Shown here: piece after piece, positions 5,848-5,873 of the stretch | Numbering within the stretch: the first letter of the stretch is position 1 | Layout: the number at the start of each line of letters is the position of its first letter | NCBI GenBank assembly: GCA_937959095.1 | Contig: CALGLY010000381.1 | Coordinates: 1 to 5,873 of the forward strand | Source of the DNA: an uncultured Saprospiraceae bacterium | GTDB lineage: Bacteria > Bacteroidota > Bacteroidia > Chitinophagales > Saprospiraceae | Length of the DNA: 5,873 nucleotides | Direction: 5' to 3' | Program-made: the position numbers and the translations under genes | Notes under the pieces: model-generated | Seen by the model: only the letters and a program-made list of their open reading frames with translations | Database searches by the model: none | Told to the model about the DNA's origin: nothing

Positions 5848-5873
5848 TAACTACTGCCCAAATGGAAGGCGAG

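Noticed and set aside
5805..5873. Minus-strand open frame entering from the right edge, ending near 5809
   Set aside because: About 21 residues of serine-rich translation that include the hairpin; too short and featureless to call a gene end.

Overview
The window looks like chromosomal DNA of a free-living member of the Bacteroidota, possibly a Cytophagia- or Saprospiria-type organism; the phylum call is firmer than the class. The basis is: moderately AT-rich DNA; no Shine-Dalgarno sequences worth the name ahead of the genes; TAnnTTTG-type -7 promoter boxes; three signal peptides that all cut as Ala|Gln; a Bacteroidota-style dipeptidyl peptidase IV; a LytTR regulator; and a C-terminal module that I associate with surface proteins of this phylum. 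It is ordinary chromosome rather than an obvious mobile island.

Layout. (1) Bases 1-2002, minus strand: a secreted S9B dipeptidyl peptidase IV, cut by the left window edge just before its catalytic Asp and His. (2) 2003-2236: a divergent intergenic region with a good -7 box for the peptidase and a 24-bp-period direct repeat. (3) 2237-2998, plus strand: a membrane-anchored LytTR DNA-binding regulator with four predicted transmembrane helices and no receiver domain. (4) 2999-3095: an AT-rich gap with a 14-bp perfect palindrome, another 24-bp-period direct repeat and a -7 box very close to the next start codon. (5) 3096-4199, plus strand: a secreted class C beta-lactamase/DD-peptidase-fold serine hydrolase. 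(6) 4200-4312: a convergent gap almost filled by a 25-bp-arm imperfect inverted repeat. (7) 4313-5626, minus strand: a secreted N-formylglutamate-amidohydrolase-like zinc hydrolase with a C-terminal Bacteroidota module. (8) 5627-5873: no supported gene; it holds a long inverted repeat (24-nt arms) and a separate 12-bp hairpin.

How the parts fit. Three of the four genes encode exported hydrolases (peptidase, serine hydrolase, putative amidohydrolase), and the fourth is a one-component membrane regulator. The regulator sits divergently to the peptidase and directly upstream of the serine hydrolase on the same strand. Repeats of the same period lie in front of both neighbours, so local control by the LytTR protein is a testable idea, but it is not demonstrated. 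No CRISPR array, tRNA, rRNA or transposase is visible. I see no convincing undescribed system; the best leads are the secreted FGase-module fusion, the LytTR/repeat arrangement and the unexplained inverted repeats.
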